From: Aldrovandia affinis
Lineage: Eukaryota; Chordata; Actinopteri; Notacanthiformes; Halosauridae
Assembly (NCBI GenBank): GCA_029706075.1
Contig: JAINUG010000005.1
Span: forward strand, 6,747,001-6,811,000
Length of the DNA stretch: 64,000 nt
Reading direction: 5' to 3'
Positions 58,109 through 64,000 of the stretch are shown piece by piece. The number at the start of each line of letters is the position of its first letter. The stretch's first letter is position 1. A program made the translations under genes and the position numbers. A model generated the notes under the pieces. The model searched no databases. It was not told the origin of the DNA and was given only the letters and a program-made list of their open reading frames with translations.

Positions 58109-61100
58109 GGGACATCTGGGGGCCCCCAAAACACTATTGTTAATCTCTGGAAACTATTGAGGGACGTAGCCACAATACCATACAAGATGCTTCTTATTTG
58201 TTTGCAAATCCAGTAGGCCATTATAGGTGACACATGTGCAAGAAATATTTGGTGGATGGGGAACATTTGGGGTTGTGGCCAGCAAAGTGTATGTGATAAT
58301 GATTATTTCTTTGCAATTCCAGTACCGTACTACCTAAGGATTATGTGTTATGTAATTACACTCTGAGATGTGTGCTGCGGAAGGCTTGCATTTTTTAAGA
58401 AAGGCCAAAAAACATGATTTGAAGCATGCTGTAAGCAAAATGGCACATAAGCTGGGGTGTGGCACAGAGACCGCACAAGGTGTGATCTAATGCTTCATAA
58501 TTTAAGTATGTCTGTATGTTTGGTATAAGCATGCAAGAAATCAAAACCCTTTAGGAGGCAAAAGTATCCAAGCAAGGTATTTAAAACCACTCAATTTGGG
58601 GTGGTGCATGAACATTAGGGGGTGTGACTGCCAAAGTGTACGTGTGATTGCTCTTTTCTTCACTCTTTAGATACTGCACTTGCTAAGGACTACTCAACAA
58701 CATAATTATAATGTTCTGTTATGTTGTCCACATGGTTATATGTTGATATTTTTTTATATTGCCCTTACAGTATCACAAATCATTGCTGACTGGTATTGGC
58801 TTATTAGAGCATTTGCAAGTATGTGTCCGTACAGTACAAACAGTGTTTTGAAATGAATATTAAGTCATTTTGAATGTATTAAATAGGTATCCCCTGCTAT
58901 TCCATTTTCAGAGTAGAACTCTGAGTTTTTCAGGGATGGTGTAGAAGGAGGAAGGCTCTGTAGTTGCAGATGTCTCCCGTCCATGCGAGTGGATGGTTGA
59001 TAGTGATGTTGATGAGGCGGTGGACTGTGTGGAACACCATGGCACAGTGCTCTTAGTTACACTGCCCCAGCCCTCCTGTGCTACACAGCCACAGTCCTCT
59101 GTGAATGCTCTTGCATAACTCCCGCTAAATGGCGCACACAGAGCTCTCGCCACGAGGACGGTGTGAACTCTGACAAGTCCTTGAAAGAGGAGAGCTGCAG
59201 GCAAAAAACCCCTCCACCTTGCTGATTTTCTAAAGCAAGGTGATCTGTGCTCCTGTGCTCCCTTCGTCTCCTCGACCCTGTTAGGAGGAGAAATTAGTCT
59301 GAAGTGGTCCCCAGGGAGCCCCCATGCTGGCTCAGGGCAAACCGGATCAAACCACTAATAGCTGGGTGGCCTCACGGGGACTACTTTGACACAGTGGTTA
59401 GTAGATGAAAAATGTTTCCCACGATTAGAAACTGAGAGGATGTGTTCAACGGCACCGTGGAATTCTAGCTGAGAAAGAGAAACAAAATCTCATGTGCCCT
59501 CTCTGAGGCTGGACGTTAGCGGACCCACGCTATTCGTGTGTTATGCAAGCATGAGTCAGAAAGATGTGGAATCAGACTCGGTTTATTATTTCATCATTGG
59601 CATTTAGAGCAGAATTCAGTCTGTTAATGCGGAAGACACTCATCTTGACAGCCGCAGCTTTAGTGATGACAACCTCAAGGCCTCCAGATTTTCTAAATGC
59701 AGAATTTGTAAATGCATGGCATATTCCTGTAATTTTTGCATGTCAAATATCCATTTAAATCTTTTTACCCCACAGCTTTGATGTTCCCAACTCGGTTTTA
59801 GGTTTCCCTGCTCACGTTGACCTGTGGTTATTTTGGGATATTTTATGGATTAGCCTTTGTGAAGGACTTTATCAGAGTAGAGAGTGATCACAGAGTTTGC
59901 AGGACTACAGTTGCTTCACAGCGGATATAAATATTTGCACTAGAATTTTAACAAGGCAAATTGGACGACTTGGAAGAGCAGCTGTTCAAACATAAATCTC
60001 CCCGTTCCTCATGTTACCGGGGGAGGCTCTCTGAAATTCACCCAGAGATGGGGTCCAAATGGCTCCAGGAAATGACAAATTTTCAGTAATTTACATTCTA
60101 ACACAAGTTTACTGCATTCTTCCTTTGTTCTGTCTCTGACATGAATGAATGAGTCTTATTGGTAAGCAGAGCTCAGTGTCCCAAAATGAGATGTTTCTTT
60201 ACATCTGCATATTTGTCCTGGTGTCAGATGTTGTCAACCCATATTTGTACACTGAGTTGCTATGTGTTTGAAAGCAGTCTTTTATTTTTTTTTTACGGTG
60301 ACAGTTGTTTTTGACGAAGTTCCCTATGAAATGTTGTTAATTTTATTCTCTACTTATTCTGCTGTTCCAAAATTGAGGCAGCTTTTGGCAATCCAGTAGT
60401 ACTTTTTGATGTAAGGTACTTTTTGTGGAAAAACACATTAGTGAAATGTAATTGATGACTTTGCCACACTGCCACCCTACATGTTGCTCTTCATCAGAGA
60501 CTGAAAGAGATGTATTGCTCAGAGAAACCGGGCTAACCTTTATAGATTGATAATCATATCAAACCGGTTTGAGGATTCTGTCCTCAGGTTTCCACAGAGA
60601 ACGGCGTTTACAATTGAATTTGTGCGGATCTGATATGATTATATTTGATGCACTGAGATGTGAAAAACACGTTGAAAAAAGTATCATTCTGCTGCTGCCC
60701 AGCCAGTGCCAGCCAGTCATTCCAACGTCTGCTGCGTATGATTTCATCATGACCATCACAATATGGAACAGAATAATTTGGCTAAACATTGTGGTGAATT
60801 TACTCCTCATTTTTTTGTTTGATATTTAATGCATAATTTGGTTTTACAAATTTTCAAATATGTGGAGCAGTGAAACTTTGAACAATGAGGCCTGAAGTAG
60901 GTCACAGATGCAGCACCCTTAAGGAAGGTACTAAAGTAAATATCCAGCTGAATTGACAGTATGTAGTTGATAGCATAAGTTATGTGTGACAGGTGAATAT
61001 GGGGCTTTAAATAATGTAATATAAAAGGCACCTTGTGTTTGTCAGTGGTGCTTTGTAGCTACAGCAGGATCCTTGTTGCCCCCGCTCCAACTCAAGTGTT

Positions 61101-62934
61101 GTGTGTACCTGGCTACACTGTGTGGTAGCATTTTCTGACTGCCCGGGGCTAGAGCAGTTACATTGACTTTCTAATGTAAACTGTTTTCCTTGCCTTTGGA
61201 GGACTGACCTCCCCTGAGATCATATCTGACCTTAAGCAATAAATCAATTTCAACACAGGTTGACATTTCTCCTCAATATTTACTGTTAAAATTGAACACG
61301 GTCTTTAACATTTAAAACTAATTTCACAAAAGTAATTAATCCTAAGTGTCACGTCATTCACAAAGCTGTGGCCAGCATGTGGTAGCAGCATTGTAAATCT
61401 GGAATAGCAAACCGAGGCCAGGTCTGTAACGATCCATGTAATTTTCCAGTACCCACAACAAAGCCACCGGTTCAGATTGTCAGGTTACCCAGCATTTGCT
61501 CTGGCACGAACGGTGCTGCTGATGCTGATACCCCCATAAAACGTGCTGCTTTTTTCCCCTGCCACCCTTCAATGTCAACCATTCAGTTTCATCCCTTCTT
61601 GAATTCAACCAAACATTAGAATGCTCCTTTCTTAAGGCACACGTGCAAGTGCCTTTCAAATGCCTGCTGATTAGCGTAAACAACAGAGTACAATAAAACC
61701 TTTAATATAAAACCATCATTTATTATTTTTTTTATTTTTTTACATGACCCACCTCTTACTCTTCATTTATGGAGTAAGTACATGGAACTTCAATGGATAG
61801 AATGTGGTTGTGGCTTTTTACTAGTAAACATTTTACTTGCCTCAGCCCAGCTTCAGAGTACGTTTAGATCTCTTTCATTACATCAGCGGTGTTTGACTGT
61901 AATTATAGCAGGCCAAACTCTTCTGTTGTCTTGAGGCACAAGGCATTTTTCAGTGAAGGGGGTATTGCAGTCCTTCATGTTTCATAGCCCTGAGCTACAA
62001 ATGTAGTTACGATAGTGACCTACATGTGATGGGTTTACTGCTGTAACCATCAAGAGAGGTGTTCATGTGCGTGTGTGAAAGGGGTTTAATGAAAAAATTA
62101 TATTTAGGTCACTGTACATAAAGAGCCACCCTTTGTGCATATCTGTTCTTCATTTTCAATAAAAATAAGAAATGTTCAATTATTGTACCATTAAAACTAC
62201 ATTTTTGTATTTTTTTTTACAAATAAACAAATAATATCGCTCAGAATTAAAAATCCAGGCAGTGACACTTGCAAGTTGGTTTTAAAAATTAAACGTGGAG
62301 ATCAGGCTGGCAATTCATTTCAAAGTGTCTCTTTTGGCAAGCATAGAAAATACTCTGTTTCCATGCAACCTGTTCTTTTGTCATGACTATGAGGGGAGTG
62401 AGAGCTACCTGGAAATGTTATGGTGGTTTAGAATTCCTTGTCATTAAATGTTTTTTATTTTTATTTTTATATGTATTGTATTGACAATACATATATGTAC
62501 AGCTCTCTCGAATGGGCAAAAATATATTTATGGGTGTGATATTTTCATATACAATAGAACTGCTTGTTCTCTGCATAGGAGTGTGAATGACGTTAGGAGG
62601 AAGTAACATGGTTGTCATAACAGCGCTTTAGTTTGCTGCCGGTCGCTGCCATTTTGACTCTAAATAATTGCTCTTAACAATGGCTTTGTGTGTTGCAATG
62701 ACTTCCAGTTTTCAGCATTGTTGAACCTTGCTAACACACAAGCTAATTTTTCAAATCATTCATTTTGAATGGAATTTCCACAATTTTAATAAAAGCCATG
62801 GCACATTCAACTTTTGTCAGCGCATTTAAGTCGCATATTAGTCGCATATTAGCGCATTTCTAATTTGGTGAGAAACTAAAATGTTGTAAAAATAGGGTAG
62901 AAAAAAATATGGAGGTGTGCAAAAATGCTAATAA

Positions 62935-63110
62935 TTTTCACTAGTCTTTTTATTAAAAACTAACAACCAGATTTGTATCACATTTTGAGGATTACTTTGA
63001 AAAGTCTTGGTCCTTTGCCAAAACAAATTGCATCCATGTTGGTGGAACAGCGTAAAGAGGAGACTGTTCATTTATGTATTTTGAATGTAAACGTGCAACC
63101 ATTATTGCAG
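62935..63110 (+). repeat. dispersed repeat, copy 2 of 2 (partner 26625-26822)
   Basis: It shares tttttattaaaaac, gtcttggtcc and ggaacagcgtaaagaggaga with the partner in the same order and orientation. Confidence 0.6.
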
Positions 63111-63401
63111 TGTTCAATAACAGCAACTTTACAGACCATGAATACTTAAAAGAAATAATGGTTCGAAATATGAAATTACCATAGGATATTTCTGAACACA
63201 TCCTGCTCATTGAGTGAAGGTGCTGAAGTTCAGTGAGCAGATTGTAAAATGGACTCGGGAGGAGGGAGTCACAAGTGAGAGTACCGTGGCCAGACAGGAG
63301 ATGATTAGCGCTAACCATAGAATTTGACACACTGCCCGGACCAATTTTAGCCTACCCATTCTGTGCCCCTTCAGATTCAAGTTACAGCGCCATTGTAATG
63401 T

Positions 63402-64000
63402 ACAGTCGTATCCATAAATATTGGCACCCTTTCACGTTTATTAAAATAAAAAAAACTCACAATTTTCTCTAAAATAAGTTGAAATTGACAAAGGTATTTG
63501 GTCTCCACAATTCTTTATTTCACTGTTAATAGTACAGAACCTTTTTTGAAATGTTTTTGATTCAGAATTTAACATATCATTTTAAATAATAAAATAAACA
63601 GAAATAGCACTGACAAAATTATTGACACCCTAGATTAAATATTTGGTAGCACAGCCTTTGGAGAAATTAACTGCAGTCAAGCACTTCCTATAGCCATTAA
63701 TGAGATTCTTACACCTCTGTACTGGCAGTTTGGCCCACTGTCCTTTGCAAACTGGAGATTGAGTTCTCTCAGATTTGAAGGGTGCCTTCTCCCAACTGCT
63801 GTTTTCAGATCTGTCCACATGTGTTCAGTGGGATTTAGATCTGGACTCATTGCTGGCCACTTCAAACAGTCCAGCATTTTGTTTTTAACTTTTTTTGCAG
63901 TGTGTTTTGGGTCATTGTCCTGCTGGAAGACCTATGACCTTTGATCTTCTGTCTGAGCTCCTCAGACAATTCTCTACTTTTCTTTCTTTTCTCCATGCTC
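63402..64000 (-). mobile_element. Tc1/mariner element running off the window
   Basis: The terminal repeat cagtcgtatccataaatatt starts at 63402. The minus strand at 63677-63877 encodes CLKWPAMSPDLNPTEHMWTD, the C-terminal catalytic part of a Tc1 transposase. The rest lies beyond 64000. Confidence 0.8.

Larger units (their letters stand above)
54434..64000 (+). other. UBR3 intron 24, beginning (over 9.5 kb)
   Basis: After the donor at 54434 I find no further UBR3 exon. The expected next residues, leading to the RING region, are not encoded on the plus strand here. Repeats are at 54660-54958, 55435-55610, 56460-57735, 57826-58108 and 63402-64000. The stretch 58900-62700 is largely repeat-free. 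Confidence 0.75.

Noticed and set aside
54434-64000. further UBR3 exons
   Set aside because: No plus-strand frame with splice sites encodes the expected CVICGQ or RING segments; all open frames here are repeats or short chance ORFs.

Overview
The window is nuclear DNA from a ray-finned fish, most likely a teleost. Three vertebrate genes with spliced, GT-AG-type exons occupy it, in the order SSB (+), METTL5 (-), UBR3 (+). That is the order I know from human chromosome 2q31. The introns carry the usual teleost repeats: Tc1/mariner, hAT and piggyBac-type MITEs, V-SINE-type SINEs and L2-like LINEs. The species cannot be named from this sequence.

Layout. Positions 1-8598 hold the last five coding exons of SSB (La protein), starting inside the gene. 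METTL5 (18S rRNA m6A methyltransferase) lies tail to tail with SSB: its seven coding exons run from 10438 back to 8693, and only 94 bp separate the two stop codons. From 10439 to 17132 is a repeat-rich intergenic stretch holding the divergent METTL5 and UBR3 promoters. From 17133 to the window's end lies UBR3, an E3 ubiquitin ligase of the UBR-box family. I resolve 24 coding exons, 17133-54433, about 1,170 codons. The RING and C-terminal parts must lie past 64000, because nothing recognisable follows exon 24 for 9.5 kb.

The three genes are housekeeping genes with separate jobs: RNA 3'-end chaperoning, rRNA modification and ubiquitin ligation. I see no operon-like or pathway link beyond conserved synteny and the SSB/METTL5 3'-end overlap.

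The main points for a second look are: a minor-spliceosome AT-AC intron in UBR3, a GC-AG intron in METTL5, interlocking SSB/METTL5 polyadenylation signals, several clean nested transposon insertions, a roughly ten-copy tRNA-derived SINE family, a V-SINE-type tail shared with a LINE copy, a ~165-bp tandem array, and an 88-bp near-palindrome. I found no convincing new gene system. The long ORFs outside the three genes are repeats or shadows of exons.
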